Shown here: piece by piece, positions 17,807 through 26,226 of the stretch | How positions within the stretch are numbered: the first letter of the stretch is position 1 | How the letters are laid out: the number at the start of each line of letters is the position of its first letter | Assembly (NCBI RefSeq): GCF_000147695.2 | Contig: NC_015958.1 | Coordinates: forward strand, 1,218,501-1,282,500 | Source of the DNA: Thermoanaerobacter wiegelii Rt8.B1 | GTDB lineage: Bacteria; Bacillota; Thermoanaerobacteria; Thermoanaerobacterales; Thermoanaerobacteraceae | DNA: 64,000 nucleotides | Reading direction: 5' to 3' | Translations under genes and position numbers: made by a program | Notes under the pieces: model-generated | The model's database searches: none | Told to the model about the DNA's origin: nothing | The model's input: only the letters and a program-made list of their open reading frames with translations

Positions 17807-18650
17807 TGCAAATACTAAACTGTATGGTCTTATAGGCCATCCTGTAGAACATAGTTTATCACCTTTAATACATAACTATGCTTTTAAATCTCTAAACTTA
17901 AATTGTGTCTACACTGTTTTTGATGTTTTGCCGGAAAAGCTTGAAGAAGCAGTAAAAGGAGTAAAAGCTTTAGGAATAAGAGGAGTTAATGTAACTGTAC
18001 CTCATAAAGAGAAAATAATTAAATACCTAGATGTGGTCTCAGAAGAAGCATTAAAAATTGGCGCAGTCAATACTGTAGTTAATGAAGGAGGAATATTAAA
18101 AGGATATAATACAGATGTCTATGGCTTTATAGACTCATTAACAGAAGTAGGAGAAAAAATTGAAGGGAGGAAAGCTGTTGTTTTAGGAGCTGGTGGGGCT
18201 TCTAAGGCAGTTTGTGTCGCTCTTGCTCTAAAAGGAATAGATTCGATAATAATTGCCAATAGAAGTGTTGAAAGAGCAAAAGATTTGTCAGAATATATTA
18301 AAAGGGAATTTAAGATTCAGTGCGATTACTGCAGTATAAATGAAGTAAAAGAACTACCAGAAATAGATATACTTGTTAATACTACAAGCGTAGGAATGTA
18401 TCCAAATACAGAAGATTCTCCTGCTGATGAAAAAGTGGTTTTGAAAGCTAAATTTGTATATGACCTTATTTACAATCCTTTTGAAACTGCTCTTTTAAAA
18501 CATGCGAAAAAGAATGGAATAAAGTATTCTAATGGACTTTTTATGCTACTTAATCAAGCTAATTATTCTTTCAAGTTGTGGACAGGGGAATTTTTCGACA
18601 AAAATTTGGTATACATGTATTTAAAAGAAGGAATTACGCATAATTTGTAG
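17796..18650 (+). CDS. aroE: Shikimate dehydrogenase
   Basis: 284 aa. The shikimate-binding start KLYGLIGHPVEHSLSPLIHNYAF and NVTVPHKE (catalytic Lys) are present. The Rossmann motif VVLGAGGASKAVCVALALKG, NTTSVGMYPN and YNPFETALL are also present. It makes shikimate from 3-dehydroshikimate with NADPH. I use ATG 17796, 3 bases after GAGG and inside the end of yqeG; an earlier ATG at 17772 would add eight unconserved residues. aroK and aroQ lie further downstream in the window, so the shikimate genes bracket the pilus operon. Confidence 0.92.
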   Translation: MKINANTKLYGLIGHPVEHSLSPLIHNYAFKSLNLNCVYTVFDVLPEKLEEAVKGVKALGIRGVNVTVPHKEKIIKYLDVVSEEALKIGAVNTVVNEGGILKGYNTDVYGFIDSLTEVGEKIEGRKAVVLGAGGASKAVCVALALKGIDSIIIANRSVERAKDLSEYIKREFKIQCDYCSINEVKELPEIDILVNTTSVGMYPNTEDSPADEKVVLKAKFVYDLIYNPFETALLKHAKKNGIKYSNGLFMLLNQANYSFKLWTGEFFDKNLVYMYLKEGITHNL

Positions 18651-18663
18651 AATATTTTATAAA

Positions 18664-18736
18664 GAGTAGATGAAGTGAGGCTATATGCGGGCACTTTATG
18701 CCTCACGGATACAGTGGTGCAACCGGCTTATGTCGG
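18664..18736 (+). promoter_or_regulatory. Class II cyclic-di-GMP riboswitch
   Basis: The conserved blocks of the c-di-GMP-II aptamer are present in order: GATGAA (18669-18674), GGGCACTT (18689-18696) and AGTGGTGCAACCGGC (18713-18727). The two expected helices form. GTGAGGC (18675-18681) pairs perfectly with GCCTCAC (18700-18706), making the pseudoknot, and GGGCACT (18689-18695) pairs with AGTGGTGC (18713-18720). The closing helix is weaker. The element lies between aroE and pilB, about 30 bases before the pilB binding site. It is modelled on remembered class II sequences from Clostridium. Confidence 0.85.
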
Positions 18737-18749
18737 CTTTATTATTTTT
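18723..18749 (+). terminator. Expression-platform terminator of the riboswitch
   Basis: CCGGC (18723-18727) pairs with GTCGG (18732-18736) through one G-U, followed by CTTTATTATTTTT. The left arm is the conserved 3' end of the aptamer, so ligand-bound aptamer and terminator cannot coexist. That predicts an ON switch with c-di-GMP. The stem is short and the T run interrupted, so termination may be partial. Confidence 0.55.
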
Positions 18750-18762
18750 GGAGGTATATTTT

Positions 18763-20439
18763 ATGGCCAAAAAAAAGCTAGGAGAGCTTTTAGTTGAGGT
18801 AGGGCTTATAACAGAAGAACAACTAAAGCACGCAATAGAAGTTCAGAGCAAAACAGGAGAAAAGTTAGGAAAAGTTCTCATTAAATTGGGGTATGTTACA
18901 GAAAGCCAAATACTAGAGGCTTTAGAATTTCAATTAGGTATTCCACATGTAGATTTGCAAAAATACTATATTGACCCAGATGTGGCAAAATTAATTCCAG
19001 AAGCTGTTGCTAAAAGACATACTATTATTCCTATAAAAAAAGATGAAGATGGTATATTGGTAGCAATGGCAGATCCTCTGAATATTTTTGCACTAGATGA
19101 TGTGAGAATCATTACGAAACAAAATGTAAAGCCTTTAATTGCTTCTGAAGGAAGCATCTTAAAAGCCATAGATAGAATTTACGGAAGAGAACAGGCAGAA
19201 AAAGCAGTACAGGATTTTAAAAAGGAGTTTCAAAGTGAAAGTCAAGAAGAGCTGCCAGATGAGATTCTTGAAGAAGTACAAAACGCGCCTGCTGTACGCT
19301 TTGTAAATTCTATAATTGAGCAGGCAATAAAAAATAGGGCTTCAGATATTCACATTGAACCTACTGAAAAAGACCTTAGAATTCGATTTAGGATAGATGG
19401 ACAATTAACAGAAGCTATGAGGACTATAAAAAGTACCCATGCCCCTGTTGTGACAAGAGTAAAAATTATGGCTAATATGAACATCGCTGAAAGAAGACTT
19501 CCTCAAGATGGCAGATTTGATTTTACTACAGGTGGTAAAAATATTGACATAAGAGTTTCTTCGTTGCCCACTGTTTTTGGAGAGAAATTGGTATTGAGGC
19601 TTTTAGACAAGGAAAATTTTATAATGACAAAGGAGCAATTAGGTTTTGAAGAAGAGGATCTGGTGCTCTTTGATAAACTTATCAAAAGGCCTAATGGCAT
19701 TGTGCTTTTGACTGGTCCTACAGGTAGTGGGAAAACCACCACTCTTTATGCAATGCTGAGAGAGCTTAACAAACCCAATGTTAATATAATAACTGTTGAG
19801 GACCCTGTTGAGTATTCCCTTGAGGGAATAAACCAAGTACAAGTTAATGAAAAGGCAGGCCTTACCTTTGCGACTGCTCTTAGGTCAATTTTGAGGCAAG
19901 ACCCTGATATAATTATGATTGGAGAAATTAGAGATACTGAAACTGCTGAGATAGCTATTCGCTCTGCCATAACAGGGCACTTAGTCCTTTCCACTTTGCA
20001 TACAAATGATGCGGCGGGAGCGGTGACTAGGCTTATAGATATGGGTATAGAGCCTTATCTTGTGTCTTCTTCTGTAGTAGGGGTCATTGCTCAGAGATTG
20101 GCGAGAAAAATATGTGATAACTGTAGAATTTCTTATAAAGCTTCCAAAGGCGAAAAAGAGCTATTGGGAATTTCAGAAAATGAAGACATTACTTTATACA
20201 AGGGGAGAGGGTGCCCTGTTTGTAATAAAACAGGCTATAGAGGAAGAATTCCTATATATGAGATAATGACTGTTACTTCTGATATTAGAGAGCTTATAAA
20301 TGCTAAGGTTTCCTCTGATGTTATTGGAGCTCAGGCTGTAAAAAATGGCATGAAAACTTTACGAGAAAGTGCTAAAAGACTTGTATTACAAGGAAAAACT
20401 ACAATTGATGAAATGATAAGACTAACTTACGAGGAATGA
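18763..20439 (+). CDS. pilB: Type IV pilus extension ATPase PilB
   Basis: 558 aa. Two tandem 24-residue motifs of the MshEN c-di-GMP-binding type lie at residues 5-28 (KLGELLVEVG...) and 34-57 (KLGKVLIKLG...). The usual leading Arg is Lys in both. The ATPase core has GPTGSGKTTT (Walker A), the Asp box around TVEDPVEY, and DPDIIMIGEIRD (Walker B), then the His box HLVLSTLHTNDA. The zinc-binding CDNC...CPVC pairs mark PilB/GspE. I start it at ATG 18763 behind GGAGG; an upstream ATG frame would run through the riboswitch. It powers pilin polymerisation. Confidence 0.95.
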   Translation: MAKKKLGELLVEVGLITEEQLKHAIEVQSKTGEKLGKVLIKLGYVTESQILEALEFQLGIPHVDLQKYYIDPDVAKLIPEAVAKRHTIIPIKKDEDGILVAMADPLNIFALDDVRIITKQNVKPLIASEGSILKAIDRIYGREQAEKAVQDFKKEFQSESQEELPDEILEEVQNAPAVRFVNSIIEQAIKNRASDIHIEPTEKDLRIRFRIDGQLTEAMRTIKSTHAPVVTRVKIMANMNIAERRLPQDGRFDFTTGGKNIDIRVSSLPTVFGEKLVLRLLDKENFIMTKEQLGFEEEDLVLFDKLIKRPNGIVLLTGPTGSGKTTTLYAMLRELNKPNVNIITVEDPVEYSLEGINQVQVNEKAGLTFATALRSILRQDPDIIMIGEIRDTETAEIAIRSAITGHLVLSTLHTNDAAGAVTRLIDMGIEPYLVSSSVVGVIAQRLARKICDNCRISYKASKGEKELLGISENEDITLYKGRGCPVCNKTGYRGRIPIYEIMTVTSDIRELINAKVSSDVIGAQAVKNGMKTLRESAKRLVLQGKTTIDEMIRLTYEE

Positions 20440-20444
20440 GGGAT

Positions 20445-21494
20445 ATGGATACAAAGGAACTTTTAAAATTAGTAGTTGAAAGAAAAGCTTCAGACTTGCA
20501 TATAACGGTTGGAGTACCTCCAGTTCTTAGAATTAATGGCTATTTAGAAAGATTAGAAGGGGAGCCTTTTACCCCTGGGCAGACTGAAGAAATAGTTAAG
20601 GATTTATTGACAAGTGAGCAATTGAAAAAGTTAGAACAAAATGGAGATATTGATTTGTCCTATTCAGTTACAGGAGTAGGAAGGTTTAGAATAAATGTAT
20701 ACAAACAAAGGGGAAGTTATAGCCTTGCAATAAGGTCTGTAGCTTTGAGAATACCTACAATAGAGGAATTGGGACTTCCTCCAATACTTAAAGACTTAGC
20801 TTTAAAGGCAAGAGGGCTTATATTGGTAACAGGACCTACTGGCAGTGGTAAATCTACTACACTGGCTGCGATGGTGGATTGGATAAACTCTAAAAGGACT
20901 TGTCATATTCTCACATTGGAAGACCCTATAGAATATTTACATAAACACAACAAAAGCATAGTAAATCAAAGAGAGATTGGGCATGATGCGGCATCTTACG
21001 CTTCAGCTTTAAGGGCTGCTTTAAGGGAGGACCCGGATGTTATATTAGTGGGAGAGATGAGGGATTTAGAAACCATCCAAATTGCTATAACTGCTGCTGA
21101 GACAGGCCATCTTGTTTTGTCCACTCTTCACACAATAGGAGCCGTTAAGACGATCGATAGGATTATTGATGTTTTTCCTCACCATCAGCAGCAGCAGATA
21201 AAAATTCAGCTTTCAAATGTTTTAGAGGGAATTATTTCTCAACAGCTTATACCTAAAAAGGACAACAGTGGCAGAGTAGTTGCGACAGAAGTGATGATTG
21301 CTACTCCTGCTATAAGAAATCTCATAAGAGAAGGGAAGACTTTCCAGATACAGTCGGCAGTTCAAACAGGTAGCAAGTTTGGAATGATGACAATGGATAT
21401 GTCTATTTTACATCTGTTAAAAAGAGGAGTTATTTCTTTGGAGGATGCATTGACCTATTGTGTGGACCAAGAGAATTTTTCTCGCATGATATAG
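20445..21494 (+). CDS. pilT: Type IV pilus retraction ATPase PilT
   Basis: About 349 aa. N-terminal PAS-like domain MDTKELLKLVVERKASDLHITVG; ATPase motifs GPTGSGKSTT, TLEDPIEYLH, DPDVILVGEMRD and HLVLSTLHT; and the PilT-specific C-terminal AIRNLIREGK motif. It depolymerises pili, giving twitching and DNA uptake force. ATG 20445 has GAGGA at 9 bases. ATG 20436, overlapping the pilB stop, has that GAGGA directly against it and is less likely. A retraction motor means these are dynamic pili rather than a secretion system only. Confidence 0.95.
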   Translation: MDTKELLKLVVERKASDLHITVGVPPVLRINGYLERLEGEPFTPGQTEEIVKDLLTSEQLKKLEQNGDIDLSYSVTGVGRFRINVYKQRGSYSLAIRSVALRIPTIEELGLPPILKDLALKARGLILVTGPTGSGKSTTLAAMVDWINSKRTCHILTLEDPIEYLHKHNKSIVNQREIGHDAASYASALRAALREDPDVILVGEMRDLETIQIAITAAETGHLVLSTLHTIGAVKTIDRIIDVFPHHQQQQIKIQLSNVLEGIISQQLIPKKDNSGRVVATEVMIATPAIRNLIREGKTFQIQSAVQTGSKFGMMTMDMSILHLLKRGVISLEDALTYCVDQENFSRMI

Positions 21495-21504
21495 AGGTGA
21501 TTAT

Positions 21505-22715
21505 ATGCCGTTGTATGCATATAGGGCAAGGGATATGGGAGGAAATCTCGTTACAGGGACTTTGGAAGTTGATTCAAAGGCTCAGTGCATTGATGTTTTA
21601 AAGCAAAAAAATTATTATATAATTGACATAAAAGAAGAAGTTGTAAAACAGGACATATTAGATTTTGGCTCTTTTAAAAAGGTAAAGATAAAAGATATTG
21701 CTGTTTTTTGTAGACAATTTGCTACTTTAATAAATGCAGGTATACCCATCGTGACGGCTTTGGCCACTATTAAGGAGCAAGTGGAGAATAAAAGGCTAAA
21801 AAGAGCTATAAGCGAAGTTTATGAGGAAGTTCAAAAGGGAAGGACTTTGTCTGATGCAATGAAAAAATACGGAGACGTTTTTCCTATGCTTCTTTATAAC
21901 ATGGTGGAAGTAGGGGAAGTGAGCGGAACTTTGGATAAAGTTATGAATGAAATGGCAGACCACTATGAAAAAGAAAATGACCTCAATCAAAAGGTAAAAT
22001 CTGCCTTGACTTATCCTGCCATTGTTTTTTTGTTGCTGTATTGGTTGTTATTTTTCTTTTGACAAATGTTTTACCTATTTTTGTAGGGATGTTTAAAAAC
22101 GCTGGAATCCAGTTGCCTCTTCCCACTCGAATACTTATTGCTATAAGCAGTTCTATATCTCAATATTGGTACTTTTACACAGGAGTAATTTTGGTGATTT
22201 CTTATTCGATTTCGAGTTTTTTGAAGACACCTGAAGGAAGGCGCACTTATGACAGAATGCTTTTAAACATGCCAATCTTTGGCCCTCTAAACAAAAAGAT
22301 TTTAATTTCCAGGTTTACAAGGACTTTAGGAACATTGATAAGTGCTGGTGTACCGCTTATGAAGGCAATGGAAGTAGTAGAAAAAGTTATGGGTAATACA
22401 GTAGTAGCAGAGGGACTTAAAAAAGCGCAAGAAGATATAAAAAAAGGCTTACCACTTTCAGAACCTTTAAAAAGAATTGGCATTTTCCCGCCAATGGTAA
22501 TTCAGATGATAAGTATTGGTGAAAGTTCAGGTTCATTGGACAGTATCTTGAATAAAACTGCAGATTTTTATGATGGAGAAGTGGATACAGCTGTGTCACA
22601 AATGACTACTCTTCTAGAGCCATTAATAATTGTTATGCTGGCGACAGTGGTAGGATTTATAGTTATTTCAATTGTCATGCCGCTGTTCCAATTATACAAT
22701 TTCATAGGTCAGTGA
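21505..22715 (+). pseudogene. pilC: Type IV pilus inner-membrane platform PilC, frameshifted
   Basis: Two GspF domains. The first (IAVFCRQFATLINAGIPIVTALATI) ends at TYPAIVF, where the frame is lost at a T run (22025-22031). The second frame resumes VAVLVVIFLLTNVLPIFVGMF and continues with the second domain (KILISRFTRTLGTLISAGVPLMKAMEVV) and final helix. One extra T gives 403 aa, the normal PilC length. PilC couples the ATPases to the pilin platform and is essential for piliation, so a true break would abolish pili. A sequencing miscount is likely. Confidence 0.92.
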
Positions 22716-22739
22716 TATTGGGAAAGGGGGTGAAAAAGG

Positions 22740-23132
22740 ATGGAATGGTTTGTAAAAGCATTAAACAAGGATGAGAGAGGTTTTACACTAATTGAATTAA
22801 TTGTTGTCATTGCAATTTTAGGGATACTGGCAGCCATTGCAGTGCCTCAATTTACAGGGACATTAACTAGTTCTAAAGAAAAAGCTGATAAGGCTTCAGC
22901 ACAAATTATAGCAGATGCAGCAGCAAGATGGATTGTGGATAAGGGTAGTGATGATAATATCCCTACAGTGGATCAATTATACAATGAACATTATTTAGCT
23001 GATAATTACATACCTCAATCTGGCGGAAGCAAATTTGTAATTACTCTTGATAAAAATAATCATAAAGTTCAAGTGTCTATTGATGATAATGGAGCAATTT
23101 TAGCTACTGCTCCATATGAAATAATTAAATAA
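22740..23132 (+). CDS. pilA: Major type IV pilin (PilA/ComGC-like)
   Basis: 130 aa. A 14-residue leader ends in a prepilin peptidase site, G-FTLIELIVVIAILGILAAIAVPQF, with Glu at +5. The hydrophobic helix is followed by a short, acidic globular domain without Cys. Among the five pilin-like genes here it has the most canonical N-terminus. It is followed by a hairpin that should lower expression of downstream genes, so I take it as the major subunit. The strong GGGGGTGA binding site fits high expression. Confidence 0.88.
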   Translation: MEWFVKALNKDERGFTLIELIVVIAILGILAAIAVPQFTGTLTSSKEKADKASAQIIADAAARWIVDKGSDDNIPTVDQLYNEHYLADNYIPQSGGSKFVITLDKNNHKVQVSIDDNGAILATAPYEIIK

Positions 23133-23135
23133 TCC

Positions 23136-23173
23136 AGGGCACATTTTTGTGCCCTCCTTAATATTTTTTTAGG
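23136..23173 (+). terminator. Partial terminator between pilA and pilD
   Basis: AGGGCACA (23136-23143), loop TTTT, TGTGCCCT (23148-23155). A T-rich tract ending in seven T follows 10 bases later. The gap weakens termination, which suits attenuation: more pilin mRNA than downstream assembly genes. Confidence 0.65.
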
Positions 23174-23181
23174 AGGTCATT

Positions 23182-23940
23182 ATGGAGATACTACTTTACA
23201 TACTGATATTTTTATTCGGCACAATTATAGGAAGTTTTTTAAATGTGGTCATACACAGAGTGCCAAGAAAAGAGTCAATAGTCTATCCTCCTTCTCATTG
23301 CCCTAAATGTGGACATGAATTAAAAACTATTGATTTAATACCTATATTGAGTTATATTCTACTTAAAGGAAGATGTAGGTATTGTGGAGAAAAGATTTCA
23401 GCAAGGTATCCTGTTGTTGAAGCATTGACTGGAATTGTGTTTTTGATAATTTACTATAAATTTGGTTTAGATTTTAAAGCTTTTTCTTACATGTTTTTAG
23501 CTTCTATATTGATTTCAATAAGTTTTATTGATATGGAACACAAAATAGTGCCAAATAAAATAATTATTGCAGGATTTGTAGGTGCTATAATCTTTCGATT
23601 GTTAATGTACAATTATGGATTTTTGGATTATGTATTGGGCTTAATTTTAGGTGGAGGAATTCTCCTTCTCATCTCTTTAATTTCTGGAGGAGAGATGGGA
23701 GGAGGAGACATAAAACTTATGGCGTTAATTGGATTTTTTATAGGATGGAAGCTTACAATTTTAGTGCTTTTCCTTTCTGTAATCATTGGAGCATTGGGAG
23801 GAGCTATATTAGTAGCTTTGAAAATTAAAGGGAGAAAAGATTACATTCCTTTTGCACCCCACATTTCCATTGCATGGTTTATTTCAATTTTGTATGGGTA
23901 TGAGATTCTTAACTATTATATAAAATTCATAAGAGGTTAA
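23182..23940 (+). CDS. pilD: Prepilin peptidase / N-methyltransferase PilD
   Basis: 252 aa, about seven membrane helices, family A24. The N-terminal domain has the zinc tetracysteine CPKCGHEL...CRYCGEK. The catalytic aspartates are in SFIDMEHKIVPNKI and GGGDIKLMALIGF (GGGD motif). It cuts the leader from all five pilin-like proteins made here and N-methylates the new N-terminus. It ends 4 bases before the next gene. Confidence 0.95.
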   Translation: MEILLYILIFLFGTIIGSFLNVVIHRVPRKESIVYPPSHCPKCGHELKTIDLIPILSYILLKGRCRYCGEKISARYPVVEALTGIVFLIIYYKFGLDFKAFSYMFLASILISISFIDMEHKIVPNKIIIAGFVGAIIFRLLMYNYGFLDYVLGLILGGGILLLISLISGGEMGGGDIKLMALIGFFIGWKLTILVLFLSVIIGALGGAILVALKIKGRKDYIPFAPHISIAWFISILYGYEILNYYIKFIRG

Positions 23941-23944
23941 GCTT

Positions 23945-24394
23945 ATGAAAAGAGAGGAAGGATTAACTTTAATAGAGCTTGTAACGGTTTTGGCAATTTT
24001 CACAGTTATAGTTCTTATAGTTATTCCTTCGACTGACTTTTTTGATGCGACAAGGTCAAATGTAAGACTTACTCTTATAGCTCATGAAGTTGTGAAGGAT
24101 TTAAAATATATTCAGCACAAAAGTATTTTCGAAAGAGAAAATTTATATTTTGAAATCAAACCCGATAAGACTGGTTATTACATAAATAGATATGAGGACG
24201 ATAAAAATATTAAGACAAAAGATTTGCCTAAAGGAATTATAATAGAGAAAAATATACAAAAAGAAATAAGGTTTAATCAGATGGGGGTTCCATCTACTGG
24301 AGGTTGTACAATAACTTTAAAAAATAACAAAAAAGAAATTTATATAACTGTGCTTCCTGCTACAGGGCGTATTATGATAAAGGGGAATTATTAG
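23945..24394 (+). CDS. Minor pilin, GspH/FimT-like
   Basis: 149 aa. Short leader MKREEG followed by LTLIELVTVLAIFTVIVLIVIP, a type III signal with Glu +5 whose +1 residue is Leu rather than Phe. The globular part contains IRFNQMGVPSTGGCTITLKN, close to the GspH/FimT C-terminal pattern. It probably forms part of the minor-pilin priming complex at the pilus tip. Confidence 0.78.
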   Translation: MKREEGLTLIELVTVLAIFTVIVLIVIPSTDFFDATRSNVRLTLIAHEVVKDLKYIQHKSIFERENLYFEIKPDKTGYYINRYEDDKNIKTKDLPKGIIIEKNIQKEIRFNQMGVPSTGGCTITLKNNKKEIYITVLPATGRIMIKGNY

Positions 24395-24404
24395 GAGTGA
24401 TTTT

Positions 24405-25085
24405 ATGAAGATTTTAAAGGATAATAAAGGCATGACTTTAATAGAGGTACTTGTCTCAATAGCTATATTTGCAATAGTGGCAATACCTCTTTTGGGTATT
24501 TTTAGTCAATCTGCTATAACTTCTGCTAACTCTAAGATAAAGACAAAAGAAGCTACAATTGCGCAGACAATTGCAGAAAACATAAAGGCGGGAATTGTAA
24601 AAGACAAGGCAGACCTTGCCAAAGTAGTAACTGACTTTGAAAAAGAAGGCTTTATAGCTTATGTAGAACAGCAAACCTCTACAGGGGAAGTTTCTCAGTA
24701 TCAAATAAAAGTAGGAAAAATTGGTTCAAACACTCCTATGTATACCCTTTATATTATGGCGCCTGCAACGGAAATTACTTCTTATGTTCCTGTAGAAATA
24801 CCTTCTGAGGAAGACCCAAGTGGAAGCGGTAGCAGTAGTAATGATGTAATAAAGCATGTAGTGGACCTGATAACAATAGTGATAATTGCTACATGGACTG
24901 CTTTATTTTTAGTTTTTGTGGTAATCACATTGGGTTGGAATGAGGTTACCAAAACAAAAATTTTCACTATAGCAGATACTATTGTTAACATGATAAAACA
25001 GGGAGTTACTAGTTTAAAAGCAATAGGGACAAAAGCTTCAGAAATTACTGGCGTTAAGGTTCCATGGTGGTTAAAATGGTGGTGA
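24405..25085 (+). CDS. Minor pilin (PilV-like) with a second membrane segment
   Basis: 226 aa. The N-terminus MKILKDNKG-MTLIEVLVSIAIFAIVAIPLLGIF is a standard class III signal. After about 100 residues of globular domain comes a Ser/Gly-rich linker and a second strongly hydrophobic helix (about residues 147-173, VVDLITIVIIATWTALFLVFVVITL), then an amphipathic tail ending in a Trp-rich VPWWLKWW. A second membrane anchor is unusual for a pilin, since it would stop the subunit leaving the membrane. It overlaps the next gene slightly. Confidence 0.75.
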   Translation: MKILKDNKGMTLIEVLVSIAIFAIVAIPLLGIFSQSAITSANSKIKTKEATIAQTIAENIKAGIVKDKADLAKVVTDFEKEGFIAYVEQQTSTGEVSQYQIKVGKIGSNTPMYTLYIMAPATEITSYVPVEIPSEEDPSGSGSSSNDVIKHVVDLITIVIIATWTALFLVFVVITLGWNEVTKTKIFTIADTIVNMIKQGVTSLKAIGTKASEITGVKVPWWLKWW

Positions 25086-25558
25086 GAAAAGAAGAAGGAT
25101 TTACCCTCATCGAACTTATCGTAACATTGGCAATACTCGGAGTGGTAATAGGAGTTTACTCTTCTTTATATTATTCGGGCTTTAAATCCTTCATAAGCAC
25201 TGAAAACAGTGTAGATGTAGAGCAAAATGTCAGGTTTGCTATGAATTATATCATATCTTTATTAGAAAAAGGCCCTTCTGAAGTCATTATTATTGATAAT
25301 GGCCATGGCTTATTGATGAAAGATGTGAATAATCGTGATGAGATTACAATAAAGCTAGACAACAAAAAACATGCTTTGTATATTAATGACAATGTAGGTC
25401 ACGAATTAGCTGTAAAGATTTACGGATTTAATATAATTCAAAAAAATGGCAACATGATAAATATTGAAATAATTGGACAAAGTGATGATAACGGCTCAAA
25501 CAGATTTTCTCTTTCTACAGACGTTTTTTTAAGAAAGAGTGGTATAAATGTTCAATGA
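25076..25558 (+). CDS. Minor pilin (PilW/GspJ-like)
   Basis: About 160 aa. Leader MVVRKEEG then FTLIELIVTLAILGVVIGVYSSLYYSGF. Typical of PilW-type subunits, a Thr/Ser/Asn-rich stretch (STENSVDVEQNVRFAMNYIISLLEKGP) follows the helix. Several starts are possible (ATG 25064, ATG 25076, GTG 25079); 25076 has GGTGG 5 bases upstream and gives a normal short leader. It overlaps the previous gene's end. Confidence 0.75.
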   Translation: MVVRKEEGFTLIELIVTLAILGVVIGVYSSLYYSGFKSFISTENSVDVEQNVRFAMNYIISLLEKGPSEVIIIDNGHGLLMKDVNNRDEITIKLDNKKHALYINDNVGHELAVKIYGFNIIQKNGNMINIEIIGQSDDNGSNRFSLSTDVFLRKSGINVQ

Positions 25559-26207
25559 GAGAGGTTCTGCTTTAATTTTTACTTTAATGGTAATTTTGAT
25601 TCTCACAGTTTTAGCTGTAGCAATTTTAGAAGTAACTGTTACCAATTACAAAATTTCTCATGCTTATGCAAACTCTATCTCAGCTACTTATGCAGCAGAA
25701 GCTGGCCTTGAACGAGTAAAAAATGAATTTAACATAGCTTTGTTAGATGCTTATCAAGGAAAAGGGAAAGGAAAAGGGAAAGGTGAATTTTGGATAAATG
25801 TAGTTGAAAATAAAAATACAACTAAAATTCAGTATAAACAAGATGCCAAAAATTTATTAAAGGAGTCATTTGGACTTGACATCCCAATAGGGGAGTGGAT
25901 TTCACTGGGTGATTCAGGACAAGAGTATAAAATTGACAGTATAGAAATGGTTCCTCCTTCAATTGAAGCTTTTGAAAATGAAGGAGCTCAAGTTTTAACC
26001 TATAAAGTACGTGCATGGACGGAAGGTAGGATGAACAAAATCGTACGTTACGGTTATGCGGAGATTACATTTAATATTAATGTAAATATTACGAAGATGG
26101 GTTCTGATAAGAGTGCGAATTATAAGGTGATTCTTAGTGGTAATACATCACAGTCTCCACCTATAGTAGATAAATGGACAATTGATTCAATTCCACAAAC
26201 ACAATAA
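25548..26207 (+). CDS. PilX-like minor pilin / pilus assembly protein
   Basis: 219 aa. The N-terminus MFNERGSALIFTLMVILILTVLAVAILEVT matches PilX N-terminal domains, which have GSAL where other pilins have GFTL. It is followed by YAAEAGLERVKNEF, the usual junction. A short low-complexity stretch GKGKGKGKG near residues 71-79 comes from a duplicated 12-base unit. It overlaps the previous gene by 11 bases and completes the set of four minor pilins. Confidence 0.75.
   Translation: MFNERGSALIFTLMVILILTVLAVAILEVTVTNYKISHAYANSISATYAAEAGLERVKNEFNIALLDAYQGKGKGKGKGEFWINVVENKNTTKIQYKQDAKNLLKESFGLDIPIGEWISLGDSGQEYKIDSIEMVPPSIEAFENEGAQVLTYKVRAWTEGRMNKIVRYGYAEITFNINVNITKMGSDKSANYKVILSGNTSQSPPIVDKWTIDSIPQTQ
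25758..25781 (+). repeat. Two-copy 12-base tandem repeat in the PilX-like gene
   Basis: GGAAAAGGGAAA at 25758-25769 is repeated exactly at 25770-25781. Each copy encodes Gly-Lys-Gly-Lys. Because the unit is a multiple of three, copy-number change would lengthen or shorten the loop without breaking the frame. Confidence 0.85.
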
Positions 26208-26226
26208 AAATAAGGAGAGGGTTTTT

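Noticed and set aside
18664..18749. c-di-GMP class I (GEMM) riboswitch
   Set aside because: The class I conserved core and receptor are absent; the GGGCACTT and GTGCAACCG blocks and the pseudoknot fit class II.
22025..22062. Programmed frameshifting in pilC
   Set aside because: No downstream stimulatory structure is evident and five other genes show the same kind of break, so a common artefact is simpler.
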